Positions 23,511 to 31,830 of a stretch of 64,000 nucleotides of DNA are shown piece after piece. Position 1 is the first letter of the stretch. Every line of letters begins with the position of its first letter. The DNA comes from SIAQ01 sp963767835. Lineage in GTDB: Bacteria; Planctomycetota; Planctomycetia; Gemmatales; Gemmataceae. Made by a program: the position numbers and the translations under genes. The DNA lies in NCBI GenBank assembly GCA_963767835.1, contig CAVYFY010000001.1:372001-436000 (forward strand), written 5' to 3'. The notes beneath the pieces were generated by a model. The model was not told the DNA's origin and did not search any database. It saw only the letters and a list, made by a program, of their open reading frames with translations.

Positions 23511-25100
23511 TCACCACCGCTTCAGCATCTCCCTGGCCGCATTCGCTCCCGCGATGCCCATGACGCCGCCGCCGGGATGCGCCGCCGAGCCGCAAAGGTA
23601 GAGGTTGCGGACCGGCGTGCGGTAGTTCGCGAAGCCGACGACGGGGCGTAGGAGGAAGAGTTGGTTCAGGTGCATCGCGCCCTGGAAGATGTTGCCGCCG
23701 GTTAGGCCGAACGTTTTTTCCAAGTCGAGCGGCGACACCATCTGGCGGTCGTTGACGCTCGCCTTGAAGCCTGGCGCGTATTGCTCGACGATATCGAAGC
23801 AGCGGTCGGCGAATGCGTTCTTCCGCGCGTCGTCCCACGTTCCTTCCTTCAGTTTGTACGGGGCATATTGCACGAACATCGACGCCAGGAATTTCCCCTC
23901 CGGCGCCACGGTTTTGTCGAGCGCCGACGGGATCGTCATCTCGACGATGGGATCGCGAGAGGGGATGCCGTACTTGGCGTCGTCGTAGCCGCGCTCGATG
24001 AAATCCTGATCGGGGCAGAAGTGCATGGTGCCGTGATGCTGCGGGCCGATGCCGGTTGACGGCAGGGCGGTGAAATTGGGCGGCGCGGACAGGGCGAGGT
24101 TGATCTTCATCGACGCGCTTTCGTAGCCGATGCGTTTGACGGCCCCGAGGAACTCCGACGGCAAATCGTTTGGCTCCAGAAACTTCTCGAAGGTCCAGTG
24201 CGGATCGACGCCGCTGGCGATTTTTGCGGCGTCGAATTGCTCGCCGGTGCTGAGAACCACGCCGGCGGCGGCGCCGTCACGCACGATGATCTTGGCGACC
24301 TCGGAGTTGCAGCGGATTTCAACGCCCATGTCCTTGGCGGCGGCGGCGAGCGAATTCGAGATGCCCCCCATGCCGCCGCGCACGTAGGCCCAAACCCCTT
24401 TCTTGCCGTTGGTCTCCCCCATGACGTGATGGAAGAGGACGTATGCAGTGCCGGGCATCGAAGGGGCGGCGAACGCGCCGATGATGGCGTCGGTGGCGAG
24501 CGTGCCCTTGAGCTCTTCCGATTCGAACCAGCGGTCGAGGATGGTGCGAGCCGGGCCGGTGAGGATTTCGATTGCCGCGGAGAGTTCGGTGCCCAGCTTG
24601 CGGAACGAATTGCCGAGCGTCAAAAGCGACCAGGCGCCGCCGATGCCCGGATGGATGATGTCGGGCGGCGTCACGTGCAGTGTCGGCTCGATCACCGAGG
24701 CGACCTTTTCGAGCATCCGCTCATACTTCGGATAATTCTCAGCATCCTTCTTCGAGAACTTGGCGATCTGTTCGAGGTTCATCTTGGCGTCGGGCCCCAT
24801 GAACAGATGCCGGCCATCCAGAAACGGCGTGAACGACGACGGATTGCGTTCCAGAAGCGCGAACCCGTAATCGGCCATGCGCAGATCCTTGATGATCTTC
24901 GGATCGAACAGGCTATTCACGTAAGCGCAGGTGGAAACCTTGTAGCCCGGGAAGATGTTCTCCTCGGTAACGCAGGCGCCGCCGACAAGATAACGGCGTT
25001 CCAGGACAAGAACCTTCCATTTGGCGCGGGCGAGATAGCAAGCGGCAACCAGGCCGTTGTGCCCGCCGCCAATAATGATTGCGTCGTATTTCGTCGGCAT
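23511..25100 (-). CDS. FAD-dependent oxidoreductase, phytoene-desaturase/PYROXD2-like
   Basis: The 529-residue flavoprotein begins with the dinucleotide-binding motif AIIIGGGHNGLVAA (7-20) and the second FAD segment VLERRYLVGGACVTEE. The C-terminus has the FAD motif NLYLCGSAAHPGGGVMGIAG. The arrangement fits phytoene-dehydrogenase-related NAD(P)/FAD oxidoreductases (PYROXD2 group); the substrate is not known. The ATG at 25100 is preceded by AAAAGGAG. A degenerate copy of its last codons occurs at 22681-22745, on the far side of the toxin-antitoxin cassette. Confidence 0.85.
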   Translation of the reverse strand: MPTKYDAIIIGGGHNGLVAACYLARAKWKVLVLERRYLVGGACVTEENIFPGYKVSTCAYVNSLFDPKIIKDLRMADYGFALLERNPSSFTPFLDGRHLFMGPDAKMNLEQIAKFSKKDAENYPKYERMLEKVASVIEPTLHVTPPDIIHPGIGGAWSLLTLGNSFRKLGTELSAAIEILTGPARTILDRWFESEELKGTLATDAIIGAFAAPSMPGTAYVLFHHVMGETNGKKGVWAYVRGGMGGISNSLAAAAKDMGVEIRCNSEVAKIIVRDGAAAGVVLSTGEQFDAAKIASGVDPHWTFEKFLEPNDLPSEFLGAVKRIGYESASMKINLALSAPPNFTALPSTGIGPQHHGTMHFCPDQDFIERGYDDAKYGIPSRDPIVEMTIPSALDKTVAPEGKFLASMFVQYAPYKLKEGTWDDARKNAFADRCFDIVEQYAPGFKASVNDRQMVSPLDLEKTFGLTGGNIFQGAMHLNQLFLLRPVVGFANYRTPVRNLYLCGSAAHPGGGVMGIAGANAAREMLKRW

Positions 25101-25119
25101 GTTACTCCTTTTCGCCGCT

Positions 25120-25159
25120 TGCGTTTAGCGCTCACATGGCGCCTAGCGAGCGCTAAACG
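25120..25159. repeat. TTTAGCGCTCGC-type palindrome at a gene end, copy 1
   Basis: GCGTTTAGCGCTCAC faces GCGAGCGCTAAACGGC across a short loop. The TAG stop of the GNAT gene (25153-25155) lies inside the right arm. A related copy is at 61995-62034 and a degraded one near 26243-26279. Confidence 0.8.
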
Positions 25160-26097
25160 GCCTTCACAAAAACCTGCCCCGTGTCCACCTGCTCGAAATC
25201 GAGGCTGCGCAGAAACGCCAGGCCATATGCGTTCGTGTCTTCCAGTTGCAATTCGACCAGCGTGAAAAATTGTTCCTGGATGTACTTCATGATGAGCGAC
25301 AGAAAATAGCGGCCCGCTCCCTGGCGGCGATAGGTCGGATTGACTTCGAAATCGAAGATGCCGATGGTCGGCCGCTGCCAGTATTGCGAGAAGGCCTCCA
25401 TTTCCCAGACGAGCGTGCGGGCGACCCATGAATTGCTGTGCCGATCGTTCATGACGAATTGCAGCGGATCGACGTAGCCATGCACCAGCTCGTGCCAGGT
25501 GCTGAGCAGGCGGCGTGGCGAACCGAATTGCAACTCGAAGCGCTGCTTCATCGGCACGAAGCGCGGGTCGAACATTTTCATCGGCGTGTCAAGCTTGTGC
25601 TGCAAGACCACGGTCTTTTGTTGGACGCGATAACCTTTCTTGACGAAGAACGGCTCGGCAAGCGAATCGGAGACGAGGAACCCAGGCGAATCGCAACCGC
25701 CGTACAGACCCATGTAGAAAGGATTGTTCGGCCAATGCCCGCCCGCTTGCAGGATGTCGGCCCCTTTGCCGCGCAGGTAATCTTCGCAGCGTTTCAGCAA
25801 TTCGGCGCCAATCCCTTGGCGGCGATGGGCGGGGCGCACGCCGATGAGGCAAATAACGCCGACCGGTTGCGTGTTGAATGGATTTCCCGACATCGCGGCA
25901 TGAGCCCAGCCGACGACGCCGCCGTTGGACTCGGCGACGAAGAGTCCCTGGGGATCGAAGATTGCCTTGGAGAGGGCAAAGCGTTCCAGGAGAGTGTTGT
26001 TGACTAGACGGGGCGAACCGCGATTGGGAAAAGCCTCGTTCCACACCGACACCAGGCGCGGCGTATCGGTGTTGCGAAAAGTGCGGTATTCGAGCAC
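25153..26097 (-). CDS. Double-domain GNAT acetyltransferase
   Basis: The 314-residue protein contains two GNAT folds. The first has the acetyl-CoA pyrophosphate loop VRPAHRRQGIGAELL (about 92-106); the second has VNPTYRRQGAGRYFLS near residue 257. Both match the Q/R-x-x-G-x-G/A motif. The start is a GTG at 26097 behind GGAGAGG. The acetyl acceptor is unknown; two-domain GNATs include mycothiol-synthase-like and other small-molecule acetyltransferases. Its stop codon is supplied by a palindromic repeat. It is read toward the FAD oxidoreductase on the same strand, with 52 bases between. Confidence 0.82.
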   Translation of the reverse strand: MLEYRTFRNTDTPRLVSVWNEAFPNRGSPRLVNNTLLERFALSKAIFDPQGLFVAESNGGVVGWAHAAMSGNPFNTQPVGVICLIGVRPAHRRQGIGAELLKRCEDYLRGKGADILQAGGHWPNNPFYMGLYGGCDSPGFLVSDSLAEPFFVKKGYRVQQKTVVLQHKLDTPMKMFDPRFVPMKQRFELQFGSPRRLLSTWHELVHGYVDPLQFVMNDRHSNSWVARTLVWEMEAFSQYWQRPTIGIFDFEVNPTYRRQGAGRYFLSLIMKYIQEQFFTLVELQLEDTNAYGLAFLRSLDFEQVDTGQVFVKAV

Positions 26098-26298
26098 GGG
26101 CCTCTCCGAGACGGAAGCGTTCGCGGTCAGGCAACCCAGCTAATGATTATAGCTACCTTGTTCCAGCAAGGATAGATTCGAGATTTACCCGCGCGGGGGT
26201 TTCGATTGAGCGCGCACGGATTATATTATCCGATGCTCCGCTTGCCGTTTAGCGTTCGCTTGACCCCATGCGAGCACTTCGCAGATTATGGAGGCGCC

Positions 26299-27133
26299 AT
26301 GAAAGTGACCCTGACGCGCATTTGCCGTCGGCTTGCTTTGCCTGGCCGGCTGGACCATTGCCGGCGAGAAGAAGAAGCCGGATGATCCGACGCCGCGCAA
26401 AGATGCGATCTTGAAATTGTTCGCCGAGGAGTTCGTGCCGATCACGCCAGGCAAGAAGAAATTCCCGGAGAGCTTCTTGATGGGCTCCGAAAAAGGCGGC
26501 CGTGACAATGAACGGCCGGCCCACAAGGTGACGTTCAAATATCCGTTCGCGATGGCCAAACACGAGGTGACGCAGGAGCTTTACCACGTCGTCATGGGCA
26601 AGAACAACGCGGAATTCCAGGGCCCGCGCAACGGCATGGACCGCGTCAGTTGGAATGAAGCCAACGAATTCTGCGCCAAGGCGACCAAGTTGCTGCGCGA
26701 CGCCAAACTGATCGGGGCCAAGGAGCGGATTCGCCTGCCCTCGGAAGCGGAGTGGGAGTATTGCTGCCGGGCCGGGACGACGACGGCGTGGTCTTTCGGC
26801 GATGACGTCAAGGACATCGGCAAATACGCCTGGTGGAAGGAGAATTCCGCCAAGGAAGATCCGCCGGTCGGTAAAAAACTTCCCAACGCCTGGGGTCTCC
26901 ACGACATGCACGGCTACGTCTGGGAATGGTGCGCCGATGCCTGGCATCCCGACTACAAGGACGCCCCAACCGACGGCAGCGCCCGCACCAAGGCCGACAG
27001 CAACGACCGCATTCTGCGCGGCGGCGCTTACAACACGCCCGCCGAGGAGATGCGTTGTGCCTATCGCCATCATGCCGATTCGGCGACTCGCAACGGACAG
27101 ATTGGGTTTCGCTGCGTCATGGCAAAGGAGTGA
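26299..27133 (+). pseudogene. Secreted SUMF1 (formylglycine-enzyme-like) domain protein, frameshift near start
   Basis: The conserved part has MGSEKGGRDNERPAHKVTF, RLPSEAEWEYCCRAGT, NAWGLHDMHGYVWEWCAD and RILRGGAYN, typical of SUMF1/FGE-sulfatase-type domains. A signal peptide appears only if one base is skipped at about 26329: ATG 26299 then gives MKVTLTRICR followed by GLLCLAGWTIAG. Otherwise a TTG at 26333 would be the start. Catalytic activity is doubtful because the paired cysteines of true formylglycine-generating enzymes are not evident. The gene ends six bases before the PQQ-propeller start, so they are one operon. Confidence 0.82.
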
Positions 27134-27139
27134 CACCGC

Positions 27140-28579
27140 ATGAAGATTCTGTCTCCTCGTTCCTACGCTCGGCGTGGGAACGCCCCGCTTCGCGACGCTC
27201 CCGCGTCGCGGCCTGAATGCCTTGCCGAATCGACGTCCCGCATGCAGCGATTCGGTTCGGACTACGAAAGGGGAATCCGCCAAACGGAGACACCCCGTCC
27301 GCGACGCGGGAGCGTCGCGAAGCAGTGCGTTCCCACGCGGAGCGTGGGAACGAGAAGGCTGCTGATTGCGTGTCTGTTCTTGCTGCCGACGGCAATCGTT
27401 CGCGCGGACGATTGGCCGCAATTCCTCGGTCCGCAGCGCAACGGCAATTCCAATGAAAAAGGCCTGCTCGCCGCGTTCCCCAAGGATGGCCCGCCCGTCG
27501 TCTGGCAGCGCAATGTCGGCGAAGGCTACAGCGGTCCCGTCATTGCCGGCGATCGGCTCATTCTCTTTCATCGCGTCGGCGATGAGGAAGTCGTCGAATG
27601 CTTGAAAGCCGCCACCGGCAAGGAACTTTGGAGATTTCCCTATCCCACCTCCTACTCTGATATGCTCGGCAAAGGGGACGGCCCGCGCTCCACGCCGCTC
27701 ATCGCCGGCGACAAGATCATCACGCTCGGCGCCGAAGGCACGCTGCATTGCTTGGCCCTGGAAACGGGCAAGAAAATCTGGTCACGCTCGCTGACGAAAG
27801 AATACAAGACGCCGCTTGGTTACTTTGGCGTCGGCACCTCGCCGATTGTCGAGCAAAACCGCGTTCTTGTCAATGTCGGCGGCAAGAACGCGGGCATCGT
27901 CGCTTTCGATCTGGACAACGGCAAAGAGGCGTGGCGCGCCACCGACGATCCGCCCAGCTATTCCTCCCCCGTTGTCGCCACCATCGGTGACCGCCGCCTG
28001 GCCGTTTTCTTCACGCGCACCGGCGCGGTCGTTCTCAATGCGAAAACCGGCGACGTGCTCTATCGGCAAAGATGGCGCTCCCGCAGCGAAACCTCCGTCA
28101 ACGCGGCCACGCCGCTCATTATCGGCGATCAGGTCTTTTTCTCCGCCAGCTATGACACCGGCGCTCTGCTGCTCAAGCTGAAGGCAAATGGCGCCGAGGA
28201 GGTGTGGACCGATGAGAAAATCATGTCGAACCAGTACAACACCTGCATTCATCACAATGGCCAAATCTACGGCTTCGATGGCCGACAGGATTCACCTTTC
28301 CCGCCAACCTTGCGCTGTTTCGATCTGAAGACCAGGAAGATTCGCTGGCAGAAAGAGGATTTCGGCAATGGCTCGATGATTCTCGCCGACGGTCGGCTCA
28401 TCATTCTCACCGAAAAGGGGGGTCTGTGCCTGGTGCAAGCGACGCCCGAGGCCTTCCGCGAGACGGCAAGGTTTCGCCTGTTGGATGCACCGCCATGCCG
28501 GGCGCAGATCGCACTGTCCGCGGGACGGCTCTATGCGCGCGATCAGAAAAAACTGGTATGCGTGAACCTTGCGAAGTGA
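27140..28579 (+). CDS. Secreted PQQ-type beta-propeller protein with inserted palindrome
   Basis: From about residue 75 the protein has a normal export signal (RRLLIACLFLLPTAIVRA) and then WPQFLGPQRNGNSNEKGL, the common start of planctomycete outer-membrane or periplasmic propeller proteins. Repeated A-x-TGKELWRFP, LETGKKIWSR and LKTRKIRWQK blades follow. Between the start (MKIL) and the signal there are about 67 in-frame residues encoded by a large inverted repeat (27156-27354). The ancestral gene probably began just before the signal. Whether the long N-terminus is translated, or a later start is used, cannot be told; no good ATG follows the repeat. Confidence 0.82.
   Translation: MKILSPRSYARRGNAPLRDAPASRPECLAESTSRMQRFGSDYERGIRQTETPRPRRGSVAKQCVPTRSVGTRRLLIACLFLLPTAIVRADDWPQFLGPQRNGNSNEKGLLAAFPKDGPPVVWQRNVGEGYSGPVIAGDRLILFHRVGDEEVVECLKAATGKELWRFPYPTSYSDMLGKGDGPRSTPLIAGDKIITLGAEGTLHCLALETGKKIWSRSLTKEYKTPLGYFGVGTSPIVEQNRVLVNVGGKNAGIVAFDLDNGKEAWRATDDPPSYSSPVVATIGDRRLAVFFTRTGAVVLNAKTGDVLYRQRWRSRSETSVNAATPLIIGDQVFFSASYDTGALLLKLKANGAEEVWTDEKIMSNQYNTCIHHNGQIYGFDGRQDSPFPPTLRCFDLKTRKIRWQKEDFGNGSMILADGRLIILTEKGGLCLVQATPEAFRETARFRLLDAPPCRAQIALSAGRLYARDQKKLVCVNLAK
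27156..27354. repeat. Large inverted repeat inside the PQQ-propeller gene
   Basis: Arms 27156-27212 and 27298-27354 are about 57 bases long and almost perfectly complementary. Each arm holds two smaller palindromes: TTCCCACGCTCCGCGTGGGAA and CGCGACGCTCCCGCGTCGCG, written here as their consensus. The 85-base middle also stays in frame. The whole unit lies just after the start codon and before the signal peptide. Confidence 0.9.
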
Positions 28580-28607
28580 TGTCGCTTGCAGCCGAGAGGA
28601 AGTCAGC

Positions 28608-29522
28608 ATGGCGCACCGCGCCGAGATTGACGACACCTATGCCGAGGCGTTTCGCAGCATTTACGCGGAGGTGCTGATCACCGCGCGCGACCGGATTTGG
28701 CTCGATCACGCCGTCAACGCCGTGACGGGCAATGCTTCCAGCAGCATCCTGTGCGATTGCGAGGCGGGGCTCGATCGCTATCTCGATCCGGCGCAAACGC
28801 CCGATGCCCGGCCTGGCGCGGTGGTGCAATTCCATGTGCCACGCTTTCACAAGGATCGCACGCAACGGCTCGAACGCGTGTTGCTGGTTCGATTAAGCCA
28901 GAATGTGCTGACGTGCCCGACTGCGGCGTGCTTCAATCTGCTTGATGAGCCGACCTATTTCAAGCTGGGGCGCAAGATTGCGTTCTTCGGCGACGGCTGG
29001 CAGTTCCGCGCTGTCCGCTTCGGCCGCAAGGTGTGGGTCATCCCGATCCTGAGTGGTGAATTTGTGCTTGACCGCCGCTTCGGCTATCGGGACGGCTTGA
29101 TGGGCGGCAACCTGTGGCTGATGGGCGCAAATGCCGACGCGGCTTTGTTGGCCGCCGAGCGCGCCGTACAGGCGGTCCATCAAGTGCCCGGCGTGTTTAC
29201 GCCATTCCCGGGCGGTGTCGCGTCGAGCGGTTCGAAGGTGGGAAGCCGATACAAGTTCTCGATTGCCAGCACCTATGAAGCGTATTGCCCGACACTGCGC
29301 GAGAAGCTTGGCGCCCAATCGAAACTGCCGGCAGGCGTGGCGTCGGTGCAGGAAATCATCATCAACGGCCGCGATCTGCCGACGATTGCGCAGGCAACAC
29401 AAGCTGTTATTTCCGGATGCGTGGAAACGCCGGGGCTGATGAAAATCTCGGCGGGCAATTATGGCGGGCGATTGGGAAAGGGCTTTATTTACTTGCGCCC
29501 GGAACAGCAACCGGGTTCATGA
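28608..29522 (+). CDS. ftr: Formylmethanofuran:tetrahydromethanopterin formyltransferase
   Basis: The 304-residue protein matches Ftr/FhcD, which moves the formyl group between methanofuran and tetrahydromethanopterin in the C1 oxidation pathway. Recognisable stretches are EITARDRIW-like VLITARDRIW, TAACFNL, GYRDGLMGGNLWLMG, TPFPGGVASSGSKVGSRYKF and the C-terminal GNYGGRLGKGF. The ATG at 28608 follows GAGAGGA. Other fhc or mch genes are not in the window; in planctomycetes they are often scattered. The protein is cytosolic and forms a complex with FhcABC in methylotrophs. The gene ends 15 bases from a convergent zinc-ribbon gene. Confidence 0.9.
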   Translation: MAHRAEIDDTYAEAFRSIYAEVLITARDRIWLDHAVNAVTGNASSSILCDCEAGLDRYLDPAQTPDARPGAVVQFHVPRFHKDRTQRLERVLLVRLSQNVLTCPTAACFNLLDEPTYFKLGRKIAFFGDGWQFRAVRFGRKVWVIPILSGEFVLDRRFGYRDGLMGGNLWLMGANADAALLAAERAVQAVHQVPGVFTPFPGGVASSGSKVGSRYKFSIASTYEAYCPTLREKLGAQSKLPAGVASVQEIIINGRDLPTIAQATQAVISGCVETPGLMKISAGNYGGRLGKGFIYLRPEQQPGS

Positions 29523-29537
29523 CATCCATGTTGCGAT

Positions 29538-29780
29538 TTATTTAGGGACACCGCGCAGGAAAATACGCATGCAGTCATTGCACATCGTGGCCCGGACGAT
29601 TCCGGCCTCCTCAAACATGTTCAAGAAAGAACTGCGCTCGGCATCCGCGTCGGCATAATAGGCCAACTCGCAATCGATTGCAGCGCCGCTGATTGGGTTT
29701 TGCCAGCCCCGGCCGAACAGCTTGATGTGCATGAGTTCGCCGCTGCAATCTGGGCACAGGCTTTTGTTTCGCTTAGCCAT
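29538..29780 (-). CDS. Small zinc-ribbon-like protein
   Basis: The 80-residue protein has CPDC near the start (Cys9, Cys12) and CNDC near the end (Cys67, Cys70), which could bind one zinc ion. The middle is acidic (YYADADAERSSFLNMFEEAGIV). No known family is recognised. It is convergent with ftr and lies downstream of the Cys/Met-rich gene on the same strand. Confidence 0.65.
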   Translation of the reverse strand: MAKRNKSLCPDCSGELMHIKLFGRGWQNPISGAAIDCELAYYADADAERSSFLNMFEEAGIVRATMCNDCMRIFLRGVPK

Positions 29781-29865
29781 CGTGCACCGAATTCCATCAC
29801 GGCGATGCGATACCGAACCGCCGTAGGCGCGGGCCTACGGCAGTTCGATGAGACGCGGAATCGGG

Positions 29866-30324
29866 TTAGCAGCAACCGCAGCAGACCGGGTTGTTGTTGA
29901 TGCACAGGCAGCAGCAGCAGCCGGCCTTGAGCATGCAGGTCATGCTTTCGCAGCAGGCCTGGATCATATCGCAGCAAGCCTTGTCGCCGCTGGTGCAGGT
30001 GACGCAGACGCCGGTGGGGGTCATCTCGCATTTGCACATGCCCATGGTGAGATTGCACGTGCAGACGGCCAAACCGTTCAGCATCATGGAGCAGCTAACC
30101 ATACCGCCCGCCATCATGGTGCAGAGGTTCTGCATCATGGTGCAGGCCGCCTTGTCGTCGCAGGTGCAGGTGATCTTCATGCCGCCGGTGCACTTTTCCA
30201 TCTTCATGGTGCAACGGGGGATCATGAGCCACTGCGCGCCGGTCGGCGTGTTGAGCGGCATGCTGCCGGGGGTTCCCATGGCGGGCATGTTCATTGCCGT
30301 CCGCTCCATCATCATGTTCGTCAT
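29866..30324 (-). CDS. Cys- and Met-rich protein, possible metal-binding protein
   Basis: Of 152 residues, 27 are Cys and 25 are Met. The N-terminal 50 residues are Met-rich (MTNMMMERTAMNMPAMG). From about residue 53 on there are many CxC, CC and CxxC pairs, ending in GCCCCLC and CCGCC. No membrane segment or signal peptide is evident, although the Met-rich start is hydrophobic in patches. The pattern suggests soft-metal (Cu+, Cd2+, Zn2+) binding similar in idea to metallothionein, but I recognise no family. A long AT-rich upstream gap (30325-30619) should hold its promoter and that of the divergent small gene. Confidence 0.7.
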   Translation of the reverse strand: MTNMMMERTAMNMPAMGTPGSMPLNTPTGAQWLMIPRCTMKMEKCTGGMKITCTCDDKAACTMMQNLCTMMAGGMVSCSMMLNGLAVCTCNLTMGMCKCEMTPTGVCVTCTSGDKACCDMIQACCESMTCMLKAGCCCCLCINNNPVCCGCC

Positions 30325-30619
30325 GAACGCACTCCTTGGAAAGTTGATTTCTCGTAACGGGTCAATCCTGGGGGGAATTATAAAGAAAAGTACCCATATC
30401 GGGCAAGCATTAATTTGGGAAAAATCGACAAAAGTGAATTAATCGATCCAAGCTGCCCGGCCGGCAATTCTGGGCGGTTCACGATGAGGTTTTTTCAATT
30501 TGGGTCATTTTCTCGGACCGCCATAACGAATTAAGGGGTAAGGATTTGATATTGGATACGGCGACGATTTCGCGTATTGCTATCTTTTGCGATCAACTTA
30601 ATCAACCACGGTGCAATCT

Positions 30620-30823
30620 ATGACCGAAAACCGCTTTTCCCATGAGGCCCTGGAGCAAGAAACTCCGCTTTCGCCGGCTGGATTCCTCGTCGTTCCGGTG
30701 GCAACTGCCGACAGCTGCTCAAACGCCTCGCCATTGCAATGGCTCTACCAGCAGCTGTACGCCCAAGCCAAGCAGAAGAACGAGCGGCCTGCGACACGTG
30801 ATTTGTTTGGCGTCATGAATTGA
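30620..30823 (+). CDS. Small conserved-looking protein, unknown function
   Basis: The 67-residue protein starts at ATG 30620. It contains SPLQWLYQQLYAQAKQKNERPATRDLFGVMN, where an aromatic helix precedes a short RDLFGVMN tail. I have the impression that this tail form recurs in planctomycete small proteins, but I cannot name a family. It is divergent from the Cys/Met-rich gene and is followed by a hairpin with a T-run (30848-30875). Confidence 0.55.
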   Translation: MTENRFSHEALEQETPLSPAGFLVVPVATADSCSNASPLQWLYQQLYAQAKQKNERPATRDLFGVMN

Positions 30824-30847
30824 ACGATGCCGAGCACGCCCTCTCCC

Positions 30848-30875
30848 AAGCCCCATCCAGCACGATGGGGCTTTT
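30848..30875 (+). terminator. Rho-independent terminator after the small gene
   Basis: The stem AAGCCCCATC / GATGGGGCTT encloses a short loop and runs into TTTT. It begins 25 bases after the stop at 30823. Confidence 0.75.
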
Positions 30876-31002
30876 GCGTCAGCCCGCCGATTCACCGTCA
30901 ACAGGGGTGCAAGTCCTCTTGTGTTTCGCTTTCTCCAGCGATACTTATGAAGAAAGAAGTCATTCTTCTTCATGTCCGCGTCGCTTCTGCTGGAGGCATT
31001 CC

Positions 31003-31815
31003 ATGGCGGAGATCAAGGTTTCCCATTTTCTTGTGGTGCTGGTCGTGTTGGCAGGCATCGGCGTTGGCGTTTTGGTTTTCGTCGGATATCTGACCATTCC
31101 GGCGCTCGACATTTTTGGATTCAAGACGCCCGAAGTCGGCCAGAAGAACTTGAACAAAGCGGTTGATGAAGGAACGCAGGTCGCCGCTGGCTACACACCC
31201 GCGAAGACGCCGATCGAGGCGATGGACAAGTTTCGCGAAGCCATTCTGGCCCGCAAATACAAATCGGCGGCTATCTACTGCACCAAGCCCTACGCCGATC
31301 AGCTCGAACGCGTTGCCGACTGTGCGGCTCAGCTCGGCGAGGAAATCGACCGCATCGAAAAATATGCCGACAACAAGGGAATTCGATCGGAGAAGCTCAC
31401 CTATTTTTTGCATCAGCTCGATCCGTTCCCCAAAAACTTCAAGACCGGCCCGACGCCCGTTGAGGATCCCAAGGACAAGAAAAAGGCGTATGGCACTTAC
31501 GTCTTTGAACGTTTCGAGATTAAGACGCCGCCGACGGAGATGAAGGAAATGGACGTGACCATGTTCATTACCGTGCTGCGGCCGCCCGTGGTATTCGCCA
31601 ACAAGATTCAGCTGGTCAAGGAAGGCGAAGATTGGAAGCTGAACATTCCAACGAATGCTGCGTTTGAGGCCAGGGTTGGCGATTTCAAAAGCAAATGCAC
31701 GACGTATCACACCGCCTTGCATTCACTTGCCGAGGATTTGACGAGAGAAAGGTATGCGACGAAGGCGGAGTTGGAGGGGGACGTTTTGGCGAAGTTGCGT
31801 GCGGCGAAGCAATAG
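31003..31815 (+). CDS. Membrane-anchored protein of unknown function
   Basis: The 270-residue protein starts at ATG 31003 behind TGGAGG. One N-terminal membrane helix (about 8-30) is followed by a soluble, Lys-rich domain that begins with KTPIEAMDKFREAILARKYKSAA. That phrase resembles the DUF4878/NTF2-like start (an average helix followed by strands). The function is unknown. It is read toward the zinc-ribbon gene, from which it is separated by 15 bases, so the two are convergent. Confidence 0.68.
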   Translation: MAEIKVSHFLVVLVVLAGIGVGVLVFVGYLTIPALDIFGFKTPEVGQKNLNKAVDEGTQVAAGYTPAKTPIEAMDKFREAILARKYKSAAIYCTKPYADQLERVADCAAQLGEEIDRIEKYADNKGIRSEKLTYFLHQLDPFPKNFKTGPTPVEDPKDKKKAYGTYVFERFEIKTPPTEMKEMDVTMFITVLRPPVVFANKIQLVKEGEDWKLNIPTNAAFEARVGDFKSKCTTYHTALHSLAEDLTRERYATKAELEGDVLAKLRAAKQ

Positions 31816-31830
31816 CGGGCGGTGTAGTCG

